Assembly: GCA_024640245.1 (NCBI GenBank) | Contig: JAHEFH010000005.1 | Coordinates: 14,384-49,674 of the forward strand | Origin: Paracoccaceae bacterium | Lineage (GTDB): Bacteria; Pseudomonadota; Alphaproteobacteria; Rhodobacterales; Rhodobacteraceae | Length of the DNA: 35,291 nucleotides | Direction: 5' to 3' | Shown here: piece after piece, positions 17,210 through 27,151 of the stretch | Layout: each line of letters starts with the position of its first letter | How positions within the stretch are numbered: the stretch's first letter is position 1 | The notes under the pieces: generated by a model | Told to the model about the DNA's origin: nothing | Seen by the model: the letters and a program-made list of their open reading frames with translations, nothing else | Databases searched by the model: none | Translations under genes and position numbers: made by a program

Positions 17210-18541
17210 ATGACCGCATCCAAGACCGTTACCCGTTTCGCCCCGTCGCCCACAGGCTATATCCACGTTGGCAACCTGCGCACCGCGCTGTTCAACTACC
17301 TGATCGCCCGCAAGGCCGGCGGGACTTTCATCCTGCGCCTCGACGACACCGATCCGGAACGGTCGAAACAGGAATACGCAGACGGGATTCAAGAAGATCT
17401 TCAGTGGCTTGGCCTGAACTGGGACCGGATGGAGAAACAGTCGGAGCGTCTTGACCGCTATGCGCAGGCCGCAGATGAACTGCGCGCCTCCGGCCGGCTC
17501 TACGAATGTTTCGAGACGCCGACCGAACTGGACCTGAAGCGCAAGAAGCAACTCAACATGGGCAAGCCCCCGGTCTATGACCGTGCCGCGCTTAAACTGT
17601 CAGAGGCCGAAAAAGCCGCCCTGCGCGCGGAGCGCCCCGGCCATTGGCGTTTCAAGCTGGACCAGGAACGGATCGAATGGACTGACGGCATTCTGGGCGA
17701 ACTTTCCCTCGACGCCGCCAGCGTTTCAGACCCCGTCCTGATCCGCGGTGACGGGCAGGTTCTGTATACGATGGCGTCGGTCTGCGATGATATCGATTTT
17801 GGCATAACACATGTTGTGCGCGGCTCTGACCATGTCACCAATACTGCGACACAAATCCAGATAATTCAGGCACTTGGCGGAAAGCCGTTGTCCTTTGCAC
17901 ACCATTCCCTGCTGACCGGTCCGCAAGGCGAGGCCCTTTCGAAGCGGCTCGGTACGCTGGCGCTGCGCGACCTGCGCAAGCGCGGAATAGAGCCGATGGC
18001 CCTGTTGTCGCTGATGGCGCGTCTGGGCTCCGCCGATCCGGTGGAGGTGCGCAAATCTATAGACGAGATCGCCGAGAATTTCGACCTGTCGCGCTTCGGC
18101 TCCGCCCCCACCAAGTTCGATGTCGAGGATCTGGTGCCACTGACCTCGAAATACGTTTCCGGCCTGTCCTTCGACGAAATTTCCGCCGAGCTGACCACGC
18201 TGGGCGTGCCGTCGGACATTGCGGAGTCTTTTTGGGATGTTGCCCGCGAAAACATCACCTTCCGCTCCGATCTGGCAGCCTGGTGGGCGCTTTGCCGTGA
18301 TGGTGCCGATCCGTTGATCGATCCAGAGGATGAAGAGTTTGTCGCGACGGCAAAAACGTTGCTGCCCGCGCGCCCGTGGAATGAAAATACATGGTCCGAA
18401 TGGACCGCAGCCGTCAAAGAGGCGACAGGCCGAAAGGGCAAGGGCCTGTTTATGCCGTTGCGCAAGGCCCTGACCGGCCAGCAACACGGGCCGGACATGT
18501 CAAAACTGATGCCGCTGTTGCAGAGCGTCAAGCTCCAGTAA
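17210..18541 (+). CDS. gltX: Glutamate--tRNA ligase
   Basis: RFAPSPTGYIHVGNLRTALFNYLIARKAGGTFILRLDDTDPERSK and ALSKRLG. Start set at 17210 rather than 17153. Confidence 0.97.
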   Translation: MTASKTVTRFAPSPTGYIHVGNLRTALFNYLIARKAGGTFILRLDDTDPERSKQEYADGIQEDLQWLGLNWDRMEKQSERLDRYAQAADELRASGRLYECFETPTELDLKRKKQLNMGKPPVYDRAALKLSEAEKAALRAERPGHWRFKLDQERIEWTDGILGELSLDAASVSDPVLIRGDGQVLYTMASVCDDIDFGITHVVRGSDHVTNTATQIQIIQALGGKPLSFAHHSLLTGPQGEALSKRLGTLALRDLRKRGIEPMALLSLMARLGSADPVEVRKSIDEIAENFDLSRFGSAPTKFDVEDLVPLTSKYVSGLSFDEISAELTTLGVPSDIAESFWDVARENITFRSDLAAWWALCRDGADPLIDPEDEEFVATAKTLLPARPWNENTWSEWTAAVKEATGRKGKGLFMPLRKALTGQQHGPDMSKLMPLLQSVKLQ

Positions 18542-18591
18542 GCGCGCGCCGTTCCAGTCATCATCGGATCTTAGCACGTGAAACCGGTATT

Positions 18592-19161
18592 TTAGGCCCG
18601 TTCGACCACCGCCGACAGATCCTGCAAATGCCGGTCTACCAGCGCGCTTTCCGCGTGGTTCAGCGTCTGCGCGCGCATATAAACGGGCGCTGCGCGATCG
18701 TCCCTGATCGGTGTGTCCCAGCCGCCGGTCGTCGCGAAAAAGGCCTCGACACCTTCCGCTCCGAAAACCTTGAGATAGCCCTGTATCACGACATCCAGAT
18801 AGCTGAGCAGAATGGGTTTCCGGCTGTCCACCGGATCGATGAAGGCCGGGTTGGCCTGATATATCTGCACGGCGGGTGGCTGGGCCAGATCGCAGGACAG
18901 CGCGCCGTCGCCCACGTTTGTCCGGAAATAAGCGTGCTCGCGTTCGTCGAGTGCGGCCCAGTCGCCGTTCGGGATTTGCGCGATCAAGCCGTGCAGCATG
19001 CCGTCTTGGGCGGGAACGGCGCTGAGGAAAGAGACATCGCGCCGCGCCGAGGATACCCACGACCGCTGCCATCCGCGCACCGCGGCCGGACGGCAGTCCT
19101 CGTAGGTGTGCGTCAACCGGTTGACCAGTGAACCATAGCCGAAAAAGTAGTGCCCGCTCAT
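18592..19161 (-). CDS. Gamma-glutamylcyclotransferase (GGCT/ChaC-like) family protein
   Basis: 189 aa; N-terminal FFGYGSLVNRLTHTY, central LDEREHAYFR. Confidence 0.8.
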   Translation of the reverse strand: MSGHYFFGYGSLVNRLTHTYEDCRPAAVRGWQRSWVSSARRDVSFLSAVPAQDGMLHGLIAQIPNGDWAALDEREHAYFRTNVGDGALSCDLAQPPAVQIYQANPAFIDPVDSRKPILLSYLDVVIQGYLKVFGAEGVEAFFATTGGWDTPIRDDRAAPVYMRAQTLNHAESALVDRHLQDLSAVVERA

Positions 19162-19165
19162 GCCG

Positions 19166-19909
19166 CTACCAGACGATCGGCGCTACTTCGCCGCGCGCCT
19201 TTGCGGCGTTGATCACGGCGGTTGTCTGTTCGACCGTCTGGATGCGGTCGTAAGACGGCGGGTGCGTTGACAGAAGGCCGTTCGAGCCCTGCGTCCGCCG
19301 GAAGCTCTCTGCACCGATCAGCGGGTCGTATCCGGCTCGCGACGACAGATGTGCCCCGATCCGGTCCGCCTGCAACTCGAACTTCTTGGAATAGGCCTGC
19401 CCGCCGATCATGCCCCCCAGATCGAGGCCGGCTTGCGGATCGGCGCCAATGGCGACCATCAGCAATCCGCCGATCAGCGCACCGGTGTTGGCGTTTCCGA
19501 CCTTCTGGTTGATGTGCTGCGCGATCTGGTGTCCGGCCTCGTGCCCCATGATGAATGCGATTTCATGGTCGTTCTTGACTGTCCGTAGCATGTTGATGTT
19601 GAAGGTGATAACCGGCCTTCCGTCGCGCCCGATGGACTGGAAGGCGTTGGGCGGTTGTTTGGGATCGTTCAGAACCTCGAAGCCGAAGTCGCAAAACTCG
19701 ATCCGGATGCTCGGATAGAGAGACCGGCAAGCGCTTTCGGCCACAGGTTCGACCCGCGCCGACACCCGCCGGTAGTTGGCGATTGCCTTCGTGTCGGATC
19801 GCTGGACGACCGGTTCCTCGTAAGGGGTCTGGGAAACCGGGCCGGGTTCCGTCGCGACACAGGCGGACAGAGCAGTCGCGCAGAAAAAAAACATTAGTCG
19901 TCGGAACAT
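19166..19909 (-). CDS. M48 family metalloprotease, lipoprotein
   Basis: MFRRLMFFFCATALSACVA lipobox, IMGHEAGHQIAQH (HExxH), ELQADRIGA. Confidence 0.92.
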   Translation of the reverse strand: MFRRLMFFFCATALSACVATEPGPVSQTPYEEPVVQRSDTKAIANYRRVSARVEPVAESACRSLYPSIRIEFCDFGFEVLNDPKQPPNAFQSIGRDGRPVITFNINMLRTVKNDHEIAFIMGHEAGHQIAQHINQKVGNANTGALIGGLLMVAIGADPQAGLDLGGMIGGQAYSKKFELQADRIGAHLSSRAGYDPLIGAESFRRTQGSNGLLSTHPPSYDRIQTVEQTTAVINAAKARGEVAPIVW

Positions 19910-20093
19910 CTGGGCCTCTGGCATGGATCGGTCTGTTTGCCATAATCTATGGGAATCACATGGGAATACCAGCCGTCCTGAAGAAATTGTGCACGATCGG
20001 CACAAGAATGCCGCCCGAATTCCGCCAAGCGGGGTTGTAGCAGCGGCGCGTTTTCGCCAATGTCCACTCAACAGGACAAGATCGGGGGCCGCG

Positions 20094-21137
20094 TTGGTCA
20101 AAAAGAACGTACAGGCCGTATTGAACGGATTGGGAATCGCGGTTTTCGTCTTGGACAAGAACCGGACCGTCCTGTTTGCAAACTCCATGGGCCGCAAGCT
20201 GTTCGGTAAGGGGCTGACCGGCAGTTCCTTTGACGCGGCGTTGCCGGACGACAAGTTTCAGTTTGTTTTCGACAAGGTGTTGCGCGGACAGGAAAGCGCC
20301 GCTGCCGACATTCTGCTGCCGACCACGGTTCCGACCCTATACCGCGTTTCCGTGACCCGCTTCGATGACGAGAGCAACAGCGAACCCTTCCGTGCGGCGG
20401 TCAGTTTCGAAGATATCTCGCACGTCCGCGACGCCCAGCTGATGCGCAGCGATTTTGTGGCCAACGTCAGCCACGAATTGCGCTCGCCGCTGACCGCAGT
20501 CTATGGCCTGATCGGAACGCTGCAGGGCTCGGCCAAGGACGACCCGGAGGCGCAGCAGCGGTTTCTGGAGATGATGGAAACCGAAGCCAAGCGTATGATG
20601 CGGCTTGTCGACGATCTGCTCTCGCTTTCCAAAGTCCAGGCCAGCGAACGCCAGCAACCCGAAGACCAGTTGGACATCCTTCCGCTGCTCGAAAGCGTTG
20701 TGAATACCTTGGGGCCGGTAATTGCCAAAGAGGAAAAGCGCGTCAAGGTGACCTCGACACAGCTGCGTACACATGTGATCGGCGACGCAGAAGAGTTACG
20801 GCAAGTTTTTCAGAACCTGATAGAGAACGCGGTCAAATACAGTCCGCGCGGCACCGAGGTGGAGGTATATACTTGCAGCCAGAAAGCGGAGCCGGGGTAT
20901 CTGTGCATTTGCGTCGCGGATCAGGGTGACGGTATCGATCCGGCTGATATTCCCCGCCTGACGGAGCGATTTTACCGTATCGACAAGGGCCGGTCGAGGG
21001 CAAAGGGCGGCACCGGGCTGGGGTTGGCGATTGTGAAACACATCCTGATCCGGCACCGCGGAAAACTGAAAATAGAAAGCAAGCCCGGCAACGGCAGCAC
21101 GTTTTCGGTGTTTTTGCCCCGGGTCGGGCGAGCCTGA
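20094..21137 (+). CDS. phoR: Phosphate regulon sensor histidine kinase PhoR
   Basis: PAS-like start (QAVLNGLGIAVFVLDKNRTVLFAN), H-box DFVANVSHELRSPLTAVYG, N-box FQNLIENAVKYSP, GGTGLGLAIVKHI. The start is uncertain (TTG at 20094 proposed; track start 19923). Confidence 0.92.
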   Translation: MVKKNVQAVLNGLGIAVFVLDKNRTVLFANSMGRKLFGKGLTGSSFDAALPDDKFQFVFDKVLRGQESAAADILLPTTVPTLYRVSVTRFDDESNSEPFRAAVSFEDISHVRDAQLMRSDFVANVSHELRSPLTAVYGLIGTLQGSAKDDPEAQQRFLEMMETEAKRMMRLVDDLLSLSKVQASERQQPEDQLDILPLLESVVNTLGPVIAKEEKRVKVTSTQLRTHVIGDAEELRQVFQNLIENAVKYSPRGTEVEVYTCSQKAEPGYLCICVADQGDGIDPADIPRLTERFYRIDKGRSRAKGGTGLGLAIVKHILIRHRGKLKIESKPGNGSTFSVFLPRVGRA

Positions 21138-21198
21138 GCCCGACGGGCCGCGATTTAAAAATTCGTGAAAAAAGGATTCAAGGCGCTGAATAAGGCCG

Positions 21199-21236
21199 CT
21201 GTCATAATACTGTAACAAAACATTCATAAATATTAG
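21199..21236 (+). promoter_or_regulatory. Pho box plus -10 of the pstS promoter
   Basis: CTGTCATAATA/CTGTAACAAAA/CATTCATAAAT in 11-bp register. The first 22 bp end 10 bp before TATTAG (21231-21236). Confidence 0.88.
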
Positions 21237-21307
21237 ATGCTGGCTGGGTAGTGAGTCGGTGTCCAGATGACCCGGACGTTAAATCTTGACCAGTAAGGAC
21301 ATTTAAA

Positions 21308-22306
21308 ATGTTTACAAAATCCTCCACTCTTGCGGCTTTGGCCATCGGGCTCACAGCGCTTACGACACAGGCAGCCGTTGCAAGGGATCAAATCCGCATC
21401 GTAGGCTCTTCCACTGTATTCCCCTTCTCGACTGCTGTCGCAGAGCAGTTTGGCAAAACGACCGGCTTTCCGACACCGGTTGTTGAATCCACCGGTTCCG
21501 GTGGCGGCTTCAAGCTGTTTTGCGCAGGCGTCGGCGCCGACACGCCGGATATCACCAACGCTTCGCGCCGGATGAAAGCCAGTGAGTTCAAGACATGCAA
21601 TGAAAATGGCGTCACCGAAATTGTGGAATCGGTTGTTGGTTTCGACGGGATCGTTATTGCCAACGCGATCGACGCACCATCATTCGCCCTGACCCGTGAA
21701 CAGCTTTTCAAGGCTCTGGCCAAAGGTCAGGGTGAGCCAAAGAAATGGTCCGATATTGACCCATCTCTGCCCGATGAAGCGATTGAGGTTCTGGGGCCTC
21801 CTCCATCCTCCGGCACACGCGATGCGTTCGAGGAATTGGTTATTCAGGAAGGCGCCAAAGAGGCAGGACTCGATAAAGAAGCCATTTCGAAACTGGAAAT
21901 CCGCACCGACGGTGCTTGGATTGATGCTGGCGAAAACGACAACTTGATGGTTTCGAAACTAGCCACCAACCCGCATGCGATTGCCGTTTTCGGGTATTCT
22001 TTCCTCGATCAAAACTCGGATTCGATCAAGGGCGCGTCCATCGAAGGCGTGGAACCAGAATTCGAAGCCATCGCATCCGGTGACTACAGTGTGTCCCGCT
22101 CGCTGTACTACTATATCAAGAAAGCCCATGTCGGCGTGATCCCCGGTATCGCTGAATACGCCACCGAGTTCGCTTCGGAAGCGGCCGGAGGTGAGGACGG
22201 TTATCTGGTCGACAAAGGGCTGATCCCGCTGCCGGACGAGGCTTTCGTTGCCAACCAGGAAATAATTTCGAAAATGACCGTCATCACTGGGGAAGCGCTG
22301 CACTAA
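21308..22306 (+). CDS. pstS: Phosphate ABC transporter substrate-binding protein PstS
   Basis: 332 aa, signal peptide, IRIVGSSTVFPFSTAVAEQFGK, ESTGSGGGFKLFC, GPPPSSGTRDAFEELV. Confidence 0.97.
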   Translation: MFTKSSTLAALAIGLTALTTQAAVARDQIRIVGSSTVFPFSTAVAEQFGKTTGFPTPVVESTGSGGGFKLFCAGVGADTPDITNASRRMKASEFKTCNENGVTEIVESVVGFDGIVIANAIDAPSFALTREQLFKALAKGQGEPKKWSDIDPSLPDEAIEVLGPPPSSGTRDAFEELVIQEGAKEAGLDKEAISKLEIRTDGAWIDAGENDNLMVSKLATNPHAIAVFGYSFLDQNSDSIKGASIEGVEPEFEAIASGDYSVSRSLYYYIKKAHVGVIPGIAEYATEFASEAAGGEDGYLVDKGLIPLPDEAFVANQEIISKMTVITGEALH

Positions 22307-22325
22307 CTGCAAGCGCAAGAATTTT

Positions 22326-22381
22326 CCGGGGGCGGCATCCGCCCCCGGCTTCATTAACAAAGGGCCGGCGATCGCCGGTCC
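22326..22381 (+). other. Two consecutive hairpins between pstS and pstC
   Basis: CCGGGGGCGG-CAT-CCGCCCCCGG (10-bp perfect stem) then GGGCCGGCGATCGCCGGTCC. Confidence 0.8.
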
Positions 22382-22406
22382 GACAAGTGCAGAAAAAGGA
22401 CCTAAG

Positions 22407-23792
22407 GTGAACAGTATTTCTACCTTGATGCCACTTTTTGTTCTGGCTCTGGCTGGTCTTTTCTACGTCGCGGGCCGCGCCCGTGCGCGCAACATTGCCG
22501 CGGGCGATTTCGCCGCTCTGCATTCGCGTCCCGAACAGCATGGCATGCTGGCGCTGCTATGGGTGTTGCTGGCCGGACTCTCGTCCTATCTGGTGATCCT
22601 GATCTTCGGCAATTGGTTGATAACCAGTTCACTCCTGTCCGAAATTTCCAGCGCCAACCCGGACCTGAGCGGTATCGAGGCGCAACTGGTCCTGTCCGAC
22701 GCCAAGGCCATCGCCATGGATACCGTCGCCTCGCGTCAGGGCGACCTGAGGTCGGCAATTGCCGCCAGATATACCTTGCTCTCCACGGTTCTGGTCTGGA
22801 CGATGGTTCTGGTTCCCGTCGCCCTGGGCATAGCGACCGGTTTGCGGCAGATGCAAAACATCACGCTGGAGTGGCGCGCTCGAAACCGGTCGGAGACTAT
22901 CCTGCGCGGGTTCCTGTTCGCCTGCGCAGCGATTGCAGTTCTGACCACGATTGGTATTGTTCTGAGCCTTGTGTTCGAGACCTTCAGTTTTTTCAACAAG
23001 ATAGGCTGGCGGGTCGATAAATACCTGTTCGGCACCAACTGGTCACCGCTGGCCGGTGTGACCGAGGGCAAGATGGACCCGGAGCGGGTCGGGGCCGTGC
23101 CGCTGTTCGCGGGCACATTGCTGATCACCGCAATCGCGATGACCGTTGCCGTCCCGATCGGGCTGCTTGCCGCGGTATTCCTGTCGGATTTCGCCAGCGC
23201 CCGCGTGCGGGCCTGGGCCAAGCCGATGCTGGAAATCCTCGCCGGTATCCCGACCGTGGTCTACGGGTTTTTCGCCGCGATTACTGTTGCGCCCGCATTG
23301 CGAGGCTTCGGTGAGTCAATTGGCTTGTCGGTCGCCTCGGAAAGCGCTCTGGCCGCCGGTATCGTTATGGGCATCATGATCATCCCGTTTATTTCATCAC
23401 TGTCGGACGACGTGATCAACGCCGTGCCGCAGTCCCTGCGCGATGGATCATACGGCCTCGGTGCGACCAAGGCCGAAACCATTCGTCAGGTCGTCCTGCC
23501 GGCCGCTTTGCCGGGGATTGTTTCGGCGGTTCTGCTGGGCGTGTCGCGCGCCGTAGGGGAAACGATGATCGTTGTGATGGCCGCAGGGCAGGGCGCGAAC
23601 CTGTCGCTTAATCCTCTGGATGCAGTGACGACCGTGACCGTGCAGATCGTCATGCTCATCACCGGCGATACGGAGGCGTCCACCGCCGCAGGACCGGCCT
23701 TCACGCTCGGCTTCACCTTGTTCTGCGTGACTTTGGTTTTGAACATCATCGCTTTGCGCACGGTGCGCAAATACCGCGAACTTTATGATTAG
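22407..23792 (+). CDS. pstC: Phosphate ABC transporter permease PstC
   Basis: 461 aa; C-terminal PLFAGTLLITAIAMTVAVPIGLLAAVFLSDFA, ILAGIPTVVYGFFAA; GTG start. Confidence 0.96.
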   Translation: MNSISTLMPLFVLALAGLFYVAGRARARNIAAGDFAALHSRPEQHGMLALLWVLLAGLSSYLVILIFGNWLITSSLLSEISSANPDLSGIEAQLVLSDAKAIAMDTVASRQGDLRSAIAARYTLLSTVLVWTMVLVPVALGIATGLRQMQNITLEWRARNRSETILRGFLFACAAIAVLTTIGIVLSLVFETFSFFNKIGWRVDKYLFGTNWSPLAGVTEGKMDPERVGAVPLFAGTLLITAIAMTVAVPIGLLAAVFLSDFASARVRAWAKPMLEILAGIPTVVYGFFAAITVAPALRGFGESIGLSVASESALAAGIVMGIMIIPFISSLSDDVINAVPQSLRDGSYGLGATKAETIRQVVLPAALPGIVSAVLLGVSRAVGETMIVVMAAGQGANLSLNPLDAVTTVTVQIVMLITGDTEASTAAGPAFTLGFTLFCVTLVLNIIALRTVRKYRELYD

Positions 23793-23803
23793 GGGACGCT
23801 GAC

Positions 23804-25591
23804 ATGATGAAAATGTCCGAACTTTCCAAGGTTCACGATACTCCCGCTTCGATGGCGCGTTTGCGAAAGCGGCGGGCGGCCGAAACGCGCCTGCGCCTTT
23901 ACGGAATTATGGCCATTGTTGTCTCGGGCCTGGCTCTTGTGAGCCTCTTGTGGACCGTGATCGGGAACGCGTCGGGCGCGGTCAGGGAAAACTATATCAC
24001 GCTGTCCGTTCCCTTGGCGCAGCAAGAGATTGATCCGGACGCAACCGGAGATCCGGATGTCATCGGCAAAGTAGACTTCGGCGGTTTCACCAAAGACATT
24101 CTGCGCGCGAAATTCCCGAACGTGTCGGGCCGCAACGAAAAGAAGGACCTTTATGATCTGGTCAGCGCAGGCGCCGCTTTCGAATTGCGCCAGCGCGTCG
24201 TCGACGATCCCTCCTTGGTCGGGCAGACCATAGATTTCCGTTTTCTGGCATCGGACGTGTCCGACCTCTACCTGAAAGGGTTTTACGGCGAATTGCAGGA
24301 AACCGGCCAGAGTGCGACGTTAACCATCACACCGTCGGACAAGAAGGATGAAGTTGAGGTCTCCGTGGATCAGACGGTGTTTGCGAACGCCCTCGTGCTG
24401 GTGGGCGAGGAACTGCGCCGCAAGGCCCGGTTGGTGCGGGATCAGGCGCAATTGCAAGATAATGGCGTGATAGAATTCGAGCGGCGGTTGACCACCACGA
24501 TCACGGATGAGGAACGGGCGGAATTCACGCAACAGGTTGAAATTCGCACCACGAAACGCGACGACTTGCTGGCCGAGGCCGATGCGCTGGAGGCCCGTGC
24601 CGTCAATCCGACAGGAACTGAGGAACTGGACGACCGGATGCCCTCGCTGTTGTTGAAGGTCGGGAACGGCTGGCTGAAAATGACCGAGATCGGGCCGTCC
24701 GGAGGGCGCGCAAGGGTGATCCATCCTATGGGCGAAGTCACCCGGCTCGCTTCATCGGACTGGCACTATTACATAAACGAAGTGCCGGAAGTGGCTCGAA
24801 AAGTCTCTGACAGCCAGATCGTCTGGCTGGAAACTCTCAAGGAACAGGGCGCCGTATCGAGCAATTTCAACTGGCGGTTCTTTACCGCCGGCGACAGCCG
24901 CGAACCGGAGCTGGCCGGCATCTGGGGGGCAGCCGTCGGATCATTCTGGACCATGATGGTGACGTTTTGTCTTGCCTTCCCGATCGGCGTGTTGTCGGCG
25001 ATTTATCTCGAGGAATTCGCGAAAAAGAACCGTCTGACGGATTTCGTCGAGGTCAATATCAACAATCTGGCCGCAGTACCTTCGATCGTCTTCGGCCTGC
25101 TTGGGTTGGCGATCTTCCTGGGCATATTCGGTGTGCCGCGTTCCGCGCCGCTGGCGGGCGGGATCGTTCTGGCGCTGATGACTCTGCCGACGATCATCAT
25201 CGCGGCGCGCGCCTCGATCCGCGCCGTGCCGCCGTCGATCCGCGACGCGGCGCTGGGACTGGGCGCGTCCAAGATGCAAACCTCTTTCCACCATGTGTTT
25301 CCGCTGGCGATGCCGGGTATCCTGACGGGTACCATCATCGGCATGGCGCAGGCGCTGGGCGAGACCGCGCCGCTGATCATGATCGGCATGGTCGCATTTA
25401 TCGTCGACGTGCCGGGCGGGATCACCGACAGCGCCACGGTGCTGCCGGTGCAGGTCTTCCGTTGGGCGGATTTCCCGGAACGCGCCTTCGAGGCCCGAAC
25501 AGCCGCCGCGATCTGCGTCCTGCTGGTGTTTCTGGTCCTCATGAATGCGCTGGCGGTTTTCCTGCGCAAGAAATTCGAACGCAGGTGGTAG
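23804..25591 (+). CDS. pstA: Phosphate ABC transporter permease PstA, with long N-terminal domain
   Basis: 595 aa; C-terminal permease (FPIGVLSAIYLEEFAKKN, LAAVPSIVFGLLGLAIFLGIFG); about 370 aa N-terminal extension (DUF3333-like). Confidence 0.96.
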   Translation: MMKMSELSKVHDTPASMARLRKRRAAETRLRLYGIMAIVVSGLALVSLLWTVIGNASGAVRENYITLSVPLAQQEIDPDATGDPDVIGKVDFGGFTKDILRAKFPNVSGRNEKKDLYDLVSAGAAFELRQRVVDDPSLVGQTIDFRFLASDVSDLYLKGFYGELQETGQSATLTITPSDKKDEVEVSVDQTVFANALVLVGEELRRKARLVRDQAQLQDNGVIEFERRLTTTITDEERAEFTQQVEIRTTKRDDLLAEADALEARAVNPTGTEELDDRMPSLLLKVGNGWLKMTEIGPSGGRARVIHPMGEVTRLASSDWHYYINEVPEVARKVSDSQIVWLETLKEQGAVSSNFNWRFFTAGDSREPELAGIWGAAVGSFWTMMVTFCLAFPIGVLSAIYLEEFAKKNRLTDFVEVNINNLAAVPSIVFGLLGLAIFLGIFGVPRSAPLAGGIVLALMTLPTIIIAARASIRAVPPSIRDAALGLGASKMQTSFHHVFPLAMPGILTGTIIGMAQALGETAPLIMIGMVAFIVDVPGGITDSATVLPVQVFRWADFPERAFEARTAAAICVLLVFLVLMNALAVFLRKKFERRW

Positions 25592-25615
25592 TGATGAACA
25601 GATACCCGGACATAA

Positions 25616-26410
25616 ATGGGGGCCGATTTGAATAAGCAGAAAAAAGTCTCGGAAGAGGTCAAGATCACCGCGCGCGGTGTGAATGTTTTCTATGGAGAGA
25701 CCCATGCGATCAAGGATGTGGACGTGGACATCCGCAACCACACGGTGACGGCCTTTATCGGGCCGTCGGGTTGTGGCAAGTCCACCTTCCTGCGCTGCCT
25801 GAACCGAATGAACGACACCATCGACATTTGCCGCGTGACGGGCGAAATCCTGATGGATGACAAGGACATCTATGCCCCGGACGTGGATCCCGTGCAGCTG
25901 CGCGCCAAGGTCGGTATGGTGTTTCAAAAACCGAATCCCTTTCCGAAATCGATTTATGATAACGTGGCTTACGGGCCGAAAATCCACGGTCTGGCGCAGA
26001 ACAAGGACGATCTGGATCATATCGTCGAGCGTTCGTTGAAGCGTGCCGCCCTGTGGAAAGAGGTCAAGGACCGGCTGCATGAACCCGGAACCGGACTGTC
26101 CGGCGGCCAGCAGCAGCGGCTGTGTATTGCCCGCGCGATCGCCACGGCGCCGGAGGTGCTGTTGATGGACGAACCCTGTTCGGCGCTTGACCCGATCGCG
26201 ACCGCCCAGATCGAAGAGCTGATTGACGAGTTGCGCAAGAAATATTCGGTTGTGATCGTGACGCACTCGATGCAGCAGGCCGCACGCGTTTCGCAGGAAA
26301 CCTCTTTCTTCCACCTCGGCGTTCTGGTGGAAAGCGGCAAGACGCAGAAAATATTCACGGCGCCGGAAGACGAGCGGACACAGAATTATATCACCGGTAG
26401 AATCGGTTAG
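25616..26410 (+). CDS. pstB: Phosphate ABC transporter ATP-binding protein PstB
   Basis: 264 aa; [47 protein letters not shown]. Confidence 0.99.
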   Translation: MGADLNKQKKVSEEVKITARGVNVFYGETHAIKDVDVDIRNHTVTAFIGPSGCGKSTFLRCLNRMNDTIDICRVTGEILMDDKDIYAPDVDPVQLRAKVGMVFQKPNPFPKSIYDNVAYGPKIHGLAQNKDDLDHIVERSLKRAALWKEVKDRLHEPGTGLSGGQQQRLCIARAIATAPEVLLMDEPCSALDPIATAQIEELIDELRKKYSVVIVTHSMQQAARVSQETSFFHLGVLVESGKTQKIFTAPEDERTQNYITGRIG

Positions 26411-26424
26411 ATCGGAGTATCCAG

Positions 26425-27108
26425 ATGGAAAAAACCCATATCGTCACCAGGTTCGACAAGGAACTGAAAGAGATCGACAAACAGCTGCATCACATGGCGG
26501 AACTGGTGGTCCAGCAATTGGCCGATGCGACCGAGGCGCTGAGCGAAAAGGACGTGAAACTGGCGAAGCGCGTGCGCAAGGGCGACCGGAAGATCAATGA
26601 CCTTGAAGATACGATTTTCGATCTGACAACGCGTCTTATCGCTCTGCGGCAACCCATGGCCGAAGATTTGCGCAGCGCGATCACTACGTTCAGGGTCGCC
26701 ACCGATCTGGAACGTATCGGTGACTATGCCAAGACTATTTCGAACCGGACCGCAATCCTTGCCGAGGAAATGCCGATGAAATCGGCCACCAACAGCATCA
26801 AGCGCATGAGCATTGTCGTTCAGGCCATGCTGACCGAAGTCATGGAAGCCTATGCGGAACGCGATCTGAGCAAGGCTGAACATGCGCGGGTGCAGGACGA
26901 GGATGTGGATCAGATGAACAGCGCTCTTTTCCGCGAACTTCTTACCTACATGATGGAAAACCCCCGCAACATCGAAGCCAGCACTCACCTGCTGTTTATC
27001 GCCAAGACCTTCGAGCGCGCCGGAGACCACATCACAAATATCGCGGAGCACGTGTATTACCTTGTGACCGGCGAGCAATATGAAAACGGCGAAATCGACG
27101 TGGAGTAA
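26425..27108 (+). CDS. phoU: Phosphate signaling complex protein PhoU
   Basis: 227 aa; HIVTRFDKELKEIDKQLHHMAELV, DLERIGDYAKTISNR, FERAGDHITNIAEHVYYLVTGE. Confidence 0.98.
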   Translation: MEKTHIVTRFDKELKEIDKQLHHMAELVVQQLADATEALSEKDVKLAKRVRKGDRKINDLEDTIFDLTTRLIALRQPMAEDLRSAITTFRVATDLERIGDYAKTISNRTAILAEEMPMKSATNSIKRMSIVVQAMLTEVMEAYAERDLSKAEHARVQDEDVDQMNSALFRELLTYMMENPRNIEASTHLLFIAKTFERAGDHITNIAEHVYYLVTGEQYENGEIDVE

Positions 27109-27151
27109 CCGGGGCCTGTAGCCGCAATTTGTTCAAGGATCGAGATATTCC

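Noticed and set aside
24941-26314. 457-aa minus-strand ORF opposite pstA/pstB
   Set aside because: Low-complexity R/H/Q-rich shadow translation opposite two confidently identified genes.
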